Assembly (NCBI RefSeq): GCF_030549615.1
Contig: NZ_CP130832.1
Location: 3,162,001-3,226,000 of the forward strand
From: Stenotrophomonas sp. 610A2
Lineage (GTDB): Bacteria > Pseudomonadota > Gammaproteobacteria > Xanthomonadales > Xanthomonadaceae
DNA length: 64,000 nt
Reading direction: 5' to 3'
A program made the position numbers and the translations under genes. Numbering within the stretch: position 1 is the stretch's first letter; every line of letters begins with the position of its first letter. Positions 50,244 through 59,635 of this stretch are shown here, piece by piece. The notes below the pieces were generated by a model, which saw nothing but the letters and a program-made list of their open reading frames with translations, searched no databases and was not told where the DNA came from.

Positions 50244-51140
50244 TTGTCCAACACGCCCGAACCCGTGGTATCCGAGCTGATTGACCTGCTGTCGCTGGAG
50301 CGGCTGGAGGACAACCTGTTCCGTGGCCAGAGCCGCGACATCGGCACCAAGTACGTGTTCGGCGGGCAGGTGCTGGGGCAGGCGCTGGCCGCCGCCCAGG
50401 CCACGGTCGAGAACGGCCGCCATGTGCATTCGCTGCACGCTTATTTCCTGCGTGCCGGCAACATCGACCACCCCATCGTCTATGACGTGGACCGTACCCG
50501 TGATGGCGGCAGTTTCTCGGTGCGCCGGGTCACCGCCATCCAGCACGGCAAGGTGATTTTCTTCTGCGCGGCCTCGTTCCAGCAGGCCGAGCGCGGTGCC
50601 GAGCACCAGCACAAGATGCCGGACGTGCCGCAGCCCGAGGACATCGAGCCGAGCCGCCCGCTGCCGGCCGATGTGCTGGAACGCTTGCCGGTGAAGGTGC
50701 AGCGCTGGCTTTCGCGCGGCGGTCCGTTCGAATTCCGCCATGTCTATCCACGTGACGAGCTGAACCCGCCCAAGCGCCCGCCCTATCACCAGGTGTGGCT
50801 GCGCTTGAACGAGAAGATCGGTGATGCACCGGAGCTGCACCAGGCGTTGCTGGCCTATGCCTCCGACTTCCACCTGCTCGGCACGGCGACCTTCCCGCAC
50901 GGCATCAGCTATTACCAGCCGCATGTGCAGATGGCTTCGTTGGACCATGCGATCTGGTTCCATCGTCCTTTCCGCGTCGACGATTGGCTGCTGTACTCGC
51001 TGGACAGCCCCAGCGCGCAGGATTCGCGCGGCCTGGCGCGTGGCCAGTTCTATACCCGCGACGGCGTGCTGGTCGCCAGCACCGCACAGGAAGGCCTGAT
51101 CCGCGTAACCCCCGACGACAACGAAGCGAGCAAGGGCTGA
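50244..51140 (+). CDS. tesB: TesB, acyl-CoA thioesterase II
   Basis: A 298-residue double-hotdog thioesterase that hydrolyses medium- and long-chain acyl-CoAs. TTG start (MSNTPEPVVSELIDLLSLERLEDNLFRG), with AAGAAGG ten bases before; no ATG fits the family's N-terminus. Catalytic region DHAIWFHRPFR, SPSAQDSRGLARG and AQEGLIRV matches TesB Asp, Thr/Ser and Gln positions. It lies three bases before the DUF2007 gene, so those are likely co-transcribed. Confidence 0.93.
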   Translation: MSNTPEPVVSELIDLLSLERLEDNLFRGQSRDIGTKYVFGGQVLGQALAAAQATVENGRHVHSLHAYFLRAGNIDHPIVYDVDRTRDGGSFSVRRVTAIQHGKVIFFCAASFQQAERGAEHQHKMPDVPQPEDIEPSRPLPADVLERLPVKVQRWLSRGGPFEFRHVYPRDELNPPKRPPYHQVWLRLNEKIGDAPELHQALLAYASDFHLLGTATFPHGISYYQPHVQMASLDHAIWFHRPFRVDDWLLYSLDSPSAQDSRGLARGQFYTRDGVLVASTAQEGLIRVTPDDNEASKG

Positions 51141-51143
51141 ACC

Positions 51144-51674
51144 ATGCGCAAGATTTTCAGCAGCCAGCGCGTCGAGAACGCCGAGGGCGTGGCGGAGATC
51201 CTCCGTGATGCCGGCATCGAGGTGCGGGTCACCAACGGCCGCTCCTACCACAGCAAGCGCCGCGGCCAGTTCAGCTATACCGACAAGGTCAACAACGAGA
51301 ACCTGCCTTCGGTCTGGGTGGTGCATGCCAACGACCAGCCGCGTGCGCGTGAGATCCTGCGCGACAAGCGCCTGCTCGACACCACCCGCCGCGACCATCC
51401 CACCGCCGAATACGCCTTCCGCGAAGCACCCGCCGAGGCCGGCAATGGCCGCAGCTGGGCGTGGCGCATCCGCATCGCCCTGCTGGTGGTGATTGCCGGC
51501 GTGGCGCTGGTGATCATGATGCGCCATCGCACTGCGCCGACCGCCGCTCCCGCTGCCCCCGCCGCACATGCACAGCCGGTCCAGCAGCAGCCCAGCGAAG
51601 ACGAGTTCCGCGTCCGCATCCAGTCCCAGCCCGACGCCCCGCAGCCGGCACCGGCACCGGCACCGGAAAAATAA
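51144..51674 (+). CDS. DUF2007-type membrane protein
   Basis: A 176-residue protein. The N-terminal ~80 residues form a DUF2007-type (putative signal-transducing, ferredoxin-like) domain: RKIFSSQRVENAEGVAEIL then GIEVRV. One membrane helix at about residues 109-126 is followed by a Pro/Ala/Gln-rich periplasmic tail ending APAPAPEK. Xanthomonads label related genes as pathogenicity-like, with no proven role. It precedes the membrane-fused sigma factor by 61 bases, and I infer a functional link. Confidence 0.72.
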   Translation: MRKIFSSQRVENAEGVAEILRDAGIEVRVTNGRSYHSKRRGQFSYTDKVNNENLPSVWVVHANDQPRAREILRDKRLLDTTRRDHPTAEYAFREAPAEAGNGRSWAWRIRIALLVVIAGVALVIMMRHRTAPTAAPAAPAAHAQPVQQQPSEDEFRVRIQSQPDAPQPAPAPAPEK

Positions 51675-51735
51675 TCGGTCACATCGGGCTTCGGTGCCCG
51701 TCCTGTTTGGCAGTACCGTCGAAAAGGCCTGTCCG

Positions 51736-52950
51736 ATGAGCACCGAAACGCTGGAAACCATGCTGCAGAACGAACTGCCCGCCGCCCGCAAGGGCTGCAC
51801 GCAGTCCTATGGGCGCATCGTGCTGGCCTGCCAGAACACGGTGACCGCCATTGCCCTGGCCATCACCCGCGACGTCCAGGCCAGCGAGGACATCGCCCAG
51901 GAAGCCTTCATCAAGGCCTGGCAGCAGCTCACCCAACTCAATAACAGCTCCAGTTTCCTGCCCTGGCTGCGGCAGATCACCCGCAATCTGGCCCGCGACT
52001 GGCTGCGTGCCAACCGCAACCGCCCACTCAGCGGCGAGGCCGCGGAAATCGCCATCGGCATGGCCGCCGATCCCTCGCCAAATGGCGTCGACGCGATGGC
52101 GCGGGTGGAAGAAGAACTGGTCGCCGAGGAAATCATCTCGGCCCTGCCCGAGGACAGCCGCGAAGCGCTGTTGCTGTATTACCGCGAGGGACAAAGCTCC
52201 CAGCAGGTGGCCATGCTGCTGGGCCTGAGCGATGCAGCCGTGCGCAAGCGCCTGTCGCGTGCCCGCGCCAGTGTCCGCGAGGAAATGCTCAAGCGCTTTG
52301 GTGAATTCGCACGCAGCTCTGCGCCGAGCGCCGCCTTTGCCGCCCTGGTCAGCTCGGCGCTGATGCTGGCCGCGCCTGGTGTAGCCAGCGCTGCGATCAT
52401 TGCCAGCGGTGCGGGTGTTGCAGGCACCAGCGCTGGCAAACTGGGGGTCGGCACTCTGGGCGTCAACACCGCTGGCAGCGGTGCGGCCGCAGGAACACTC
52501 GGCGCCGCCGTAAACGCATTGTTCGAGAATCCTTTCGATCTATGGATAGTGGCGGGCGCAGTCGTGTTTGGCACCGTCGGGGCCTATCTCACCAATATCT
52601 ACCTGCTGCACTATGCCGAGACGCCGGAGGAAACCCTGCGCATTCGCCGCTTCATGCGCCTGCACACCGTCAGCGCCCTGGTGTTCTGCATCTGCGCCAT
52701 GGCCGGCGTTGTGCTCCGCATGGGTCCGGTGGGCGGACTGCTGACCCTGGCAATAGGCATGGCGGTGTTGAACTACCAGTACCTGGTCACGCTGCCGCGC
52801 ATGATGGCGCCGATGCTTGCCCGTGATGCCGCCCGGCATGGCCGCAACGGCCCGTCCTGGATCTATCAGAGCATGTTCGGGCGCAGCGCCGTGGTCAGCG
52901 CATCGCTGCTGGCAGTGGTGGCGACCCTGTACGCCTTGCTGCAGCACTGA
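51736..52950 (+). CDS. ECF-type sigma factor fused to a C-terminal membrane domain
   Basis: A 404-residue protein. Residues about 1-190 are a sigma-70 family ECF factor: region 2 with ASEDIAQEAFIKAWQQL and FLPWLRQITRNLARDWLR, and region 4 with LPEDSREALLLYYREG and SSQQVAMLLGLSDAAVRKRLSRARASV. The C-terminal half has about five hydrophobic segments (about 199-224, 268-291, 311-328, 332-352, 385-402) joined by a Gly/Ala-rich loop. The sigma factor may be membrane-tethered with no separate anti-sigma factor; none is encoded beside it. Fused C-terminal extensions are known in some ECF groups, but I do not recognise this one. Confidence 0.82.
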   Translation: MSTETLETMLQNELPAARKGCTQSYGRIVLACQNTVTAIALAITRDVQASEDIAQEAFIKAWQQLTQLNNSSSFLPWLRQITRNLARDWLRANRNRPLSGEAAEIAIGMAADPSPNGVDAMARVEEELVAEEIISALPEDSREALLLYYREGQSSQQVAMLLGLSDAAVRKRLSRARASVREEMLKRFGEFARSSAPSAAFAALVSSALMLAAPGVASAAIIASGAGVAGTSAGKLGVGTLGVNTAGSGAAAGTLGAAVNALFENPFDLWIVAGAVVFGTVGAYLTNIYLLHYAETPEETLRIRRFMRLHTVSALVFCICAMAGVVLRMGPVGGLLTLAIGMAVLNYQYLVTLPRMMAPMLARDAARHGRNGPSWIYQSMFGRSAVVSASLLAVVATLYALLQH

Positions 52951-52963
52951 AGTCCAACAACAA

Positions 52964-52993
52964 AACACCCCCGCTGTTGCCAGCGGGGGTGTT
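52964..52993 (+). terminator. Bidirectional terminator after the sigma-factor gene
   Basis: Perfect 13-bp stem AACACCCCCGCTG / CAGCGGGGGTGTT with loop TTGC, between convergent genes. The T-run on the plus strand is weak (GTTGT). Confidence 0.75.
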
Positions 52994-53016
52994 GTCGATC
53001 GGCGCCTCTCCGGGGA

Positions 53017-53601
53017 TTACTTCGCAGCCGGAGCCTGCGGCGGCACCGGGCCGCGTGAGCCACGGTGATCGCGATGACCGTCCTTGCGTGCAGCCTGCAG
53101 TTCTTCCGGGCTCAACTTTCCATCCTTGTTGGTATCGGCCTTGGCAAACCACTCGGCACGGCGCTGCTCGGCGCGGGCCTGACGATCGGCCTGGTCGATG
53201 TAGCCGTCCTTGTTGACGTCCAGGCGAGCGAAATTGGCCTGGTATTCGGCGGCGCTGATGCGGCCGTCGTTATCGGTATCCATGCCGCGCATGAAACCGC
53301 CGTCGCGTTGGCCGTGATGACCAGCGTGGCGATCACCGCCGTGACGTGCACCATGACGCGGGCGCGGCAGCTCCTCGCGTGACAGCTTGCCGTCCTTGTT
53401 CTTGTCCAGTTCGTCGAAACGCTGCGCAAGGCGCGGATTCGCTGCCGCTTCCTGGCGATCCACCACACCGTCGTTGTTGGCGTCCAGGCGCTGCGGCGCC
53501 GGGCTCGGGCTGGCAGGCGCGGCTGCGAACACCAAGCCGGTCGCCGAGGTGGCCAGCAGCATCGCCAGCAGGAGGAGAGGTTTGCGGTGGGTCTTGGTCA
53601 T
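53017..53601 (-). CDS. Secreted EF-hand protein with five calcium loops
   Basis: A 194-residue protein with a signal peptide (about residues 1-27) and five 12-residue EF-hand loops starting at Asp40, Asp66, Asp108, Asp128 and Asp156, each D-x-N/D-x-D-G-x-I/L-x-x-x-E/D. Loops 1, 2, 3 and 5 end in Glu, loop 4 in Asp, so most should bind calcium. His/Arg-rich linkers (RHGARHGGDRHAGHHGQRD) join them. A periplasmic or surface calcium buffer or sensor is likely; no enzyme domain is seen. The convergent sigma-factor gene ends 66 bases away. Confidence 0.85.
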   Translation of the reverse strand: MTKTHRKPLLLLAMLLATSATGLVFAAAPASPSPAPQRLDANNDGVVDRQEAAANPRLAQRFDELDKNKDGKLSREELPRPRHGARHGGDRHAGHHGQRDGGFMRGMDTDNDGRISAAEYQANFARLDVNKDGYIDQADRQARAEQRRAEWFAKADTNKDGKLSPEELQAARKDGHRDHRGSRGPVPPQAPAAK

Positions 53602-53751
53602 GGTGTGGCTCCGTGGTGAGGCTGCGGACGCGGCATTGCGTCCTCGCTACGGTCAACGCGCCAACCTGCAGCTCGGTTGACCGCTGCGCCGACAATATTC
53701 ATCACGCAGACAGGCGCAGGTTTTGCGACGCGCCACAGCTATGCTGTGCGC

Positions 53752-54492
53752 ATGGCAGCCCACGGTGAAAACAACGAAGAACTGCGCCTGTTCCAGACCG
53801 GCGAGCATCCCTGTGGCTATTGGCCGGAACGGCAGGCAAGAGACCTGGTGCTGGATCCCCAGGACGAGCGGCTGGGCGCGCTCTACCCGATGGCGCTGAC
53901 CTGGGGCTTCCGTCGTTCCGGCGACCTTGTATACCGCCCGCATTGCGAAGGCTGCCGCGCCTGCGTACCAGTGCGCATCCCGGTGGCGCGCTTCCGCCCT
54001 GACCGCAGCCAGCGCCGCTGCCTGGCGCACAATGCCGACCTGCAGTGCAGGATTCTGCCGGCCGAGCGTACCGACGAACAATTCGCGCTGTATCGACGTT
54101 ACCTCGCCCACCGCCACGCCAAGGGCGGCATGGACGAGCACGGCCCGCACGAGTTCGACCAATTCCTGGTCGGCAGCTGGTCACATGGCCGCTTCATGGA
54201 GATCCGCACGCCCGGCGCCGGCGGTGAACGCGGGCAACTGCTGGCCGTCGCCGTCACCGATGTCACCGAACTCGGCCTGTCCGCTGTCTACACGTTCTTT
54301 GATCCGGACCAGGAAAAACGCAGCCTCGGCACCTTCGGCATCCTGCAGCAGATTGCCTGGGCGCAGCGCACCGGCTTGCCGCATTTGTATCTGGGCTACT
54401 GGATCAACGGCCACCGCAAGATGGACTACAAGCGCCGCTACAGCCCCTTGGAATACTTCGACGGCAAGCGCTGGGTGCTGGGTGCTGGGTGA
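53752..54492 (+). CDS. bpt: Bpt, aspartate/glutamate leucyltransferase
   Basis: A 246-residue enzyme of the N-end rule that adds Leu from leucyl-tRNA to N-terminal Asp or Glu, marking proteins for ClpAP. N-terminal [13 protein letters not shown] with Cys near residue 21 and the [11 protein letters not shown] cluster, then the GNAT-like body ending [22 protein letters not shown]. It matches the family for length. A GTG six bases upstream is also in frame. The AAT enzyme is not in the window. Confidence 0.93.
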   Translation: MAAHGENNEELRLFQTGEHPCGYWPERQARDLVLDPQDERLGALYPMALTWGFRRSGDLVYRPHCEGCRACVPVRIPVARFRPDRSQRRCLAHNADLQCRILPAERTDEQFALYRRYLAHRHAKGGMDEHGPHEFDQFLVGSWSHGRFMEIRTPGAGGERGQLLAVAVTDVTELGLSAVYTFFDPDQEKRSLGTFGILQQIAWAQRTGLPHLYLGYWINGHRKMDYKRRYSPLEYFDGKRWVLGAG

Positions 54493-54640
54493 GCAGGACG
54501 GTGGCTTCGGCCTGCCCTGATTGGGACCGCGCTCAACTGTGACGCGCCTTGATACTTATTTAACCGGGATTTATGCAAAATAGGAATGTCATCGCGCAAC
54601 GTGATGGCGCAAGGAAGTATCCATTCAACAGGAGTAATGC

Positions 54641-55027
54641 GTGAAGACCCAACTTTTGATTCTGGCTGCCATTGGCACCCTGGCCCTCGCTGGCTGCAAG
54701 AAGGCCGAAACCCCGGCCACCGACGCACCGGCAGCCACCCCGGCCGCTGCTCCGGCAGCAGCTGCAGCCGAAGTCACCCCGGCTCCGGCCACCGACACCG
54801 TCAAGGCCGGCACCGGCGTTCCGGAATGCGATCAGTACCTTGAAAAGGTCTACGCATGCATCAGCGACAAGGTTCCCGAAGCCCAGCGCGACATGATGAA
54901 GCAGGGTATCGAGCAGTCGCGTAGCGCCTGGGCAGGCGTGACCGACAAGACCGAGCTGGCCAACCAGTGCAAGACCGCACTGGAACAGGCCAAGACCAGC
55001 TTCGGCGCGATGGGTTGCTCGTTCTAA
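54641..55027 (+). CDS. Small lipoprotein, unknown function
   Basis: A 128-residue lipoprotein starting at GTG with AGGAG seven bases before. Signal LILAAIGTLALAGC with Cys19, then an Ala/Pro-rich linker (about residues 24-50) and a helical domain with four Cys (CDQYLEKVYACISD, LANQCKTALEQ, GCSF at the end), likely two disulfides. The family is not recognised. Its own terminator follows. The gene lies alone between bpt and the phosphatase-family gene. Confidence 0.78.
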   Translation: MKTQLLILAAIGTLALAGCKKAETPATDAPAATPAAAPAAAAAEVTPAPATDTVKAGTGVPECDQYLEKVYACISDKVPEAQRDMMKQGIEQSRSAWAGVTDKTELANQCKTALEQAKTSFGAMGCSF

Positions 55028-55049
55028 GCGACGTAGCAACGCTGTCCCT

Positions 55050-55081
55050 GGACGCCCCGCTCGCGGGGCGTCCGTGTTTTT
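55050..55081 (+). terminator. Terminator after the small lipoprotein gene
   Basis: Perfect 11-bp stem GGACGCCCCGC / GCGGGGCGTCC with loop TC and a T-rich tail GTGTTTTTG. Confidence 0.88.
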
Positions 55082-55132
55082 GCCAGTGCATCATTTCGCC
55101 TTATCGTCATGGCGACGTGAGAAAATCGGCGG

Positions 55133-56326
55133 ATGCGCATCTCAACCCTACTCGCCCCGATGACCCTGCTGCTGGCAGCCTGTTCCACCTCACCCAGCGG
55201 CAGTGCCGCCGCGCCGGAGCAGCTGCGGCTAGCGACGTACAACACCTCGCTGTACTCCGAAGAAGAAGGCGGCCTGATCCGCGAACTGCAGGGCGACAGC
55301 GCGCACGCGCGCAAGATCGCTGCTGTGCTGCAGCAGACGCGGCCTGATCTGGTCCTGCTCAATGAATTCGATTTCGACGACGCCCACCGCGCCGCCGACC
55401 TGTTCCAGCAACGCTATCTGGAAGTCGCCCAGCCCGGCGGCGGCGAAGCACTGAAATATCCCTACCGCTACCTCGCCCCGGTCAATACCGGCGTGCCCAG
55501 CGGCCTGGACCTGGACAATAACGGCACGGTCGGCGGCAAGGGCCGCGAGCGCGGCAACGATGCCTGGGGCTACGGCCTGCATCCGGGCCAGTACGGCATG
55601 CTGGTGCTATCCAGGTATCCGATCGATGAAGCCGCCGTGCGCAGCTTCCAGCTGTTGAAGTGGAGCACGATGCCCGGCGCAATCCGCCCGACCGATCCGA
55701 GCACCGGCAAGTCGTTCTGGCCAGACGCGGTGTGGTCGCAGCTACGGCTGTCGTCCAAATCGCATTGGGATGTGCCGGTGCGCACGCCGCTGGGCACGGT
55801 ACACGTGCTGGCCTCGCACCCCACTCCGCCGGTGTTCGATGGCAAGGAAAAGCGCAATGCCGCCCGCAACCACGACGAGCTGCGGCTGTGGAAGGAATAC
55901 CTGGATGGCGGCGACAAGCCCTGGCTGTGTGACGACAAGGGCGCGTGCGGTGGCCTCGCCGCGGACGCACGTTTCGTCATCGTCGGCGATCTGAACAATG
56001 ATCCGGCCGATGGTGACGGCCGCCACGACGCCATCCTCGAACTGCTGGAACACCCGCGCGTGCTGCGCTACCCGACGCCGACCAGCGTCGGCGCCGAACA
56101 GACCAGCCTGGCCTATGCCGAGAAAGGCATTGTCCGCCGCGGCGCCCCGCAACATGCCACTGGCGATTTCGGCCCGCGTTCGGGCACGATGCGCCTGGAT
56201 TACGTGCTGCCCTCGACCGGCCTGAGCTACATCGGCAGCGGCGTGTTCTGGCCAGCCAATGACAGCCCGGAAGCGAAGATCGCCGACGGCAGCGACCACC
56301 ATCTTGTCTGGGTGGATGTGAAGTAA
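55133..56326 (+). CDS. Endonuclease/exonuclease/phosphatase-fold lipoprotein
   Basis: A 397-residue lipoprotein (MRISTLLAPMTLLLAAC, Cys17) with an EEP domain. Family motifs: LRLATYN at the first strand, RPDLVLLNEFD with the metal-binding Glu, GQYGMLVLSRYPI, VHVLASHPTPPVFDG, VIVGDLNNDPADGDG and SDHHLVWVDV at the end, where the His completes the site. It should cleave a phosphodiester or phosphomonoester outside the cytoplasm; whether DNA, a lipid or a nucleotide is unclear. A terminator follows. Confidence 0.85.
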   Translation: MRISTLLAPMTLLLAACSTSPSGSAAAPEQLRLATYNTSLYSEEEGGLIRELQGDSAHARKIAAVLQQTRPDLVLLNEFDFDDAHRAADLFQQRYLEVAQPGGGEALKYPYRYLAPVNTGVPSGLDLDNNGTVGGKGRERGNDAWGYGLHPGQYGMLVLSRYPIDEAAVRSFQLLKWSTMPGAIRPTDPSTGKSFWPDAVWSQLRLSSKSHWDVPVRTPLGTVHVLASHPTPPVFDGKEKRNAARNHDELRLWKEYLDGGDKPWLCDDKGACGGLAADARFVIVGDLNNDPADGDGRHDAILELLEHPRVLRYPTPTSVGAEQTSLAYAEKGIVRRGAPQHATGDFGPRSGTMRLDYVLPSTGLSYIGSGVFWPANDSPEAKIADGSDHHLVWVDVK

Positions 56327-56356
56327 AAAAACGCCGGCTAAGCCGGCGTTTTTTTT
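56325..56356 (+). terminator. Terminator after the EEP lipoprotein gene
   Basis: Stem ACGCCGGC / GCCGGCGT with loop TAA and a run of eight T. Confidence 0.9.
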
Positions 56357-56357
56357 G

Positions 56358-56667
56358 CCTCTGTATTTTGTAGGAGCGGTGTAAGCCGCGAAGCAACTGA
56401 ACCATCAGGTCGCAAAGACCATGGCAATCAGCAATGCCGGCTTCGCGGCTGATGATGCTCGCCCACCTTTGTAGGAGCGGCGTAAGCCGCGAAGCTCGTA
56501 CATCATCAGATGACGATGCATCCCGCTGCTGCAGCATTGCCAGCTTCGCGGCTTACGCCGCTCCTACAAGCGCGAGGGCGACTGCTGCTGCGGGAACAGC
56601 ATCACAACAACGGAGCTCCCCCCTCCCCAACCCTCTCCTTGCCTTCGGCAAAGGGAGGGGGCAAAGC
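56358..56667. repeat. REP palindrome cluster between EEP gene and purT
   Basis: Three full REP copies with the core GGAGCGG(T/C)GTAAGCCGCGAA: 56369-56394 (+), 56470-56495 (+), 56542-56568 (-), and a half copy near 56441-56450. Another hairpin at 56619-56660 (CCCTCCCCAACCCTCTCCTT, then a GCC..GGC stem) is related to the unit at 22755. No SMAG here. No gene fits. Confidence 0.8.
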
Positions 56668-57852
56668 TCAGCGCAGCTCGATTCCAATCGCCGCTGCCGC
56701 ATCACGCGCGATCGCGCGTGCCTGATCCACATCAGCTGCGCGGGCCAGGGTCACACCGACGCGGCGTTGGCCCTGCACCATCGGCTTGCCGAACAGGCGC
56801 AGCGCCGAATCCGGATGGATCAGCGCTTCGGCGACATTGCTGAAGAACGGCACGCCATTGCCCTGCGCCAGCATCGCGCACGATGCCGATGCGCCGTTGT
56901 GGCGGATGGCCGGGATCGGCAGGCCCAGAATCGCGCGCGCATGCAGCGCGAACTCACTCAGTTCCTGCGATACCAAGGTCACCAGGCCGGTATCGTGCGG
57001 ACGCGGCGAAACTTCGCTGAACCACACCTCATCGCCCTTCACGAACAACTCGACACCGAACAGACCCCAACCACCAAGATCCTCGGTGATGGCGCGGGCG
57101 ATCTGCTGCGCGCCTTCCAGTGCCTTGGCCGACATCGCCTGCGGCTGCCAACTTTCTCGGTAGTCGCCGTCCTTCTGCAGGTGGCCAACCGGATCGCAGA
57201 ACGCTGTGCCATCGGCGTGACGTACGGTCAGCAAGGTGATCTCGTAATCGAAGTCGATGAAGCCTTCGACAATGCAACGGCCGGCACCGGCACGGCCGCC
57301 GGTCTGCGCGTATTCCCAGGCCGGGCCGATGTCGGCCTCGCTGCGCAGCGTGCTCTGGCCCTTGCCCGAGGACGACATCACCGGCTTGACCACGCACGGC
57401 AGGCCGATGGCGGCGACGGCGTCGCGGTACTCGGCTTCGGTATCGACGAAGCGATACGGCGAGGTCGGCAAACCCAGGGTTTCCGCGGCCAGCCGGCGGA
57501 TGCCTTCGCGGTCCATGGTCAGGCGCGCGGCGCGCGCGGTCGGGATCACCCGCAGGCCTTGTTCGGCCTCCAGCTGCACCAGGGTTTCGGTGTGGATCGC
57601 CTCGATCTCGGGCACCACCAGGTGCGGCTGCTCCTGCGCGATCAAGGCCTTCAGCGCGGCGGGATCGAGCATGTCCAGCACATGGCTGCGGTGTGCGACC
57701 TGCATGGCCGGGGCATTGGCATAGCGATCGGCGGCAATCACTTCCACGCCGAAGCGCTGCAGCTCGATGGCCACTTCCTTGCCCAGTTCGCCCGAACCAA
57801 GCAGCAGGACACGGGTGGCGGATGGGGACAGCGGGGTACCGAGGGTGATCAT
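56668..57852 (-). CDS. purT: PurT, formate-dependent GAR transformylase
   Basis: A 394-residue ATP-grasp enzyme that formylates glycinamide ribonucleotide with formate and ATP in purine synthesis. N-terminal [24 protein letters not shown]-binding [16 protein letters not shown] and [29 protein letters not shown]. Length matches the family. It lies by itself; the start at 57852 is the Met before the conserved first strand. Confidence 0.97.
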   Translation of the reverse strand: MITLGTPLSPSATRVLLLGSGELGKEVAIELQRFGVEVIAADRYANAPAMQVAHRSHVLDMLDPAALKALIAQEQPHLVVPEIEAIHTETLVQLEAEQGLRVIPTARAARLTMDREGIRRLAAETLGLPTSPYRFVDTEAEYRDAVAAIGLPCVVKPVMSSSGKGQSTLRSEADIGPAWEYAQTGGRAGAGRCIVEGFIDFDYEITLLTVRHADGTAFCDPVGHLQKDGDYRESWQPQAMSAKALEGAQQIARAITEDLGGWGLFGVELFVKGDEVWFSEVSPRPHDTGLVTLVSQELSEFALHARAILGLPIPAIRHNGASASCAMLAQGNGVPFFSNVAEALIHPDSALRLFGKPMVQGQRRVGVTLARAADVDQARAIARDAAAAIGIELR

Positions 57853-58042
57853 CAGGCGGTTCCGGGAGGCGCAAAAGAGGGTGCCTATTCTAGGCAACGT
57901 AGCCCGGGTAAGCGCGCGCGCAGCCGGGGTCGCGCGATCTCCCCATCACCGGCGCCGCTCCACTCCTTCCCCGGATGGGCCGCGCTTCCCCGGGCCAGGG
58001 GTTTTCGGTTCTGCCCGGAGCCCCGTCAAAATCGCTTGCATG

Positions 58043-58061
58043 TTGATATCAATTTGATATC
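58043..58061 (+). promoter_or_regulatory. Tandem TTGATATC sites upstream of the SPFH operon
   Basis: TTGATATC at 58043-58050 and again at 58054-58061, 11 bases apart start to start, which also form a GATATCAA-T-TTGATATC dyad. It is an AT-rich island in GC-rich DNA, 30 bases before the SPFH start. This is the spacing seen for ribbon-helix-helix operators, and the operon encodes such a protein. Confidence 0.5.
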
Positions 58062-58091
58062 TTTCATTCCAACTACCACGGAAGATGTGCC

Positions 58092-58973
58092 ATGAAAGAG
58101 AAGTCCCTCGGTTCCATGTCCGGCATCCCCACCCTGCTTGGCGCCTTGCTGCTGATGCTGGTCGGCACCGTCGCCATCATCGGCGCGGTCGTTGTCACCA
58201 AGAACGGCACCGGCGGCGGTGGCATCCTGGTGATCGGCGGCATCCTGCTGGTCGTCGTCGGCATCATCTTCAGCTGCGGCCTGTACATGGTCCAACCCAA
58301 CCAGGCCGCGGTGATCAGCCTGTTCGGCAAGTACGTGGGCACGGTCAAGGAAAACGGCCTGCGCTGTAACAATCCCTTCTACAGCAAGCGTGCGGTCAGC
58401 CTGCGCGTGCGCAACTTCGAGAGCGGCAAGCTCAAGGTCAACGAGCTGGATGGCTCGCCGATCGAGATCGCCGCGGTCATCGTCTGGCAGGTAATCGACG
58501 CCTCCGAAGCCGTCTACAACGTCGACGACTACGAGAGCTTCGTGCACATCCAGTCCGAGTCGGCCCTGCGTGCGATGGCCACCAGCTATCCCTACGACCA
58601 GCACACCGAAGGCCAGCTTGCCCTGCGCAGCCATGCCACCGAGATCTCCCAGCACCTGAAGGACGAACTGGCCGAACGCCTGGCCGATGCTGGCGTGCAG
58701 GTGCTTGACGCCCGTATCAGCCACCTCGCCTATGCGCCGGAAATCGCCCAGGCGATGCTGCAGCGCCAGCAGGCCAGCGCGGTGATCGCCGCACGTACGC
58801 AGATCGTCGCCGGCGCCGTCGGCATGGTCGAAATGGCGTTACTGGAGCTTGAGAAGAATGCCGTCGTCACGCTCGATGAAGAGCGCAAGGCGCAGATGGT
58901 TGGCAACCTGTTGACCGTGCTGTGTTCGGACCGCGGCACGCAACCGGTGGTCAATGCCGGCTCGCTGTACTGA
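58092..58973 (+). CDS. SPFH/band 7 domain membrane protein
   Basis: A 293-residue protein. Two N-terminal membrane segments (about residues 11-36 and 43-66), the second continuing into an SPFH domain ([49 protein letters not shown]) and a helical part with [20 protein letters not shown] and [19 protein letters not shown] proteins build large ring scaffolds (flotillin, HflK/C, QmcA). It is the first gene of an operon of six tightly spaced genes. Membrane organisation is inferred, not shown. Confidence 0.9.
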   Translation: MKEKSLGSMSGIPTLLGALLLMLVGTVAIIGAVVVTKNGTGGGGILVIGGILLVVVGIIFSCGLYMVQPNQAAVISLFGKYVGTVKENGLRCNNPFYSKRAVSLRVRNFESGKLKVNELDGSPIEIAAVIVWQVIDASEAVYNVDDYESFVHIQSESALRAMATSYPYDQHTEGQLALRSHATEISQHLKDELAERLADAGVQVLDARISHLAYAPEIAQAMLQRQQASAVIAARTQIVAGAVGMVEMALLELEKNAVVTLDEERKAQMVGNLLTVLCSDRGTQPVVNAGSLY

Positions 58974-58995
58974 ACAACGTAATGAGGTAATCGCA

Positions 58996-59280
58996 GTGAA
59001 TGTCTTCGCTCCCCTGATCATCGCCGCCACTGGCGTTCCAGCCCTGTGCTTCGCCGTGTGGAGTGGCCGCCCCGGCACCGCGCATGCGCGTGGCATGGGC
59101 CTGCGCTGGGCGCTGATCGCACTGTGCATGTTCGTGGCTGCCACCGGCGTCTACCTGGCCGGTGACAACCAGAACATCGCCTACGGGGTGATCATCGCGC
59201 TGGTGCTAGCGGTCAATGCGCTTGGCATTTCGCTGGTCCTGCACCTGCGCCGCGGCAACAACGGAGCACCCCGCCGGTGA
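58996..59280 (+). CDS. Small three-helix membrane protein in SPFH operon
   Basis: A 94-residue protein starting at GTG ([18 protein letters not shown]). GAGG lies nine bases upstream. Three hydrophobic segments at about residues 4-22, 35-55 and 62-83, with basic ends. No family recognised. It overlaps the next gene by GTGA (59277-59280), so the operon is translated as a chain. It probably sits next to the SPFH protein in the inner membrane. Confidence 0.72.
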   Translation: MNVFAPLIIAATGVPALCFAVWSGRPGTAHARGMGLRWALIALCMFVAATGVYLAGDNQNIAYGVIIALVLAVNALGISLVLHLRRGNNGAPRR

Positions 59281-59456
59281 GCGAGAAGAAGGCCTATCCG
59301 CTGCGCATCAACGCTGATGTTCTGGCTGCGACCCAGCGCTGGGCCGACGACGAGCTGCGCAGCCTCAACGCGCAGATCGAATATGTGATCCGCGACGCCC
59401 TGCGCAAGGCCGGGCGTCTTCCCAAACCTCAGAAAGAACCCAAGGACGAACAATGA
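59277..59456 (+). CDS. Arc-like ribbon-helix-helix DNA-binding protein (59 aa)
   Basis: Short gene with GTG start overlapping the stop of the previous gene (GTGA). The 59 residues read as a classic ribbon-helix-helix: beta-strand AYPLRIN, helix 1 about residues 13-27 (ADVLAATQRWADDEL), turn, helix 2 SLNAQIEYVIRDALRKAG, then a charged tail. Such proteins are dimeric DNA binders, often antitoxins or autoregulators. No toxin gene is adjacent, so it may instead control this operon through the TTGATATC repeats. Its stop overlaps the DUF4177 start (ATGA). Confidence 0.8.
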   Translation: MSEKKAYPLRINADVLAATQRWADDELRSLNAQIEYVIRDALRKAGRLPKPQKEPKDEQ

Positions 59457-59635
59457 GCACGCAGTGGAAGTACCTGGTTGTCGAACTGAAAACCACCTTG
59501 ATGGGCAGCTTCAAGGTCGAAACACTGCAGGAGGAGCTGGACAAGCAGGGCCGGCTTGGCTGGGAGCTGGTGAACGTGGTGCATGCCACGCCGACCGTCT
59601 CCACTCCAACCCTGATCTTCAAGAAGGCACAGTGA
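59453..59635 (+). CDS. DUF4177 family small protein
   Basis: A 60-residue protein of the DUF4177 pattern: QWKYLVVELKT at the start, LQEELDKQGRLGWELVNVV in the second half, as in many small bacterial proteins with a strand-helix-strand core. Its ATG overlaps the ribbon-helix-helix stop, and its own stop shares one base with the next start (TGATG). Function unknown; it may be a ligand-binding or protein-interaction module. Confidence 0.75.
   Translation: MSTQWKYLVVELKTTLMGSFKVETLQEELDKQGRLGWELVNVVHATPTVSTPTLIFKKAQ

Noticed and set aside
59277..59635. Toxin-antitoxin pair
   Set aside because: The ribbon-helix-helix protein could be an antitoxin, but the partner DUF4177 is not a known toxin fold, and the genes sit inside a longer operon.
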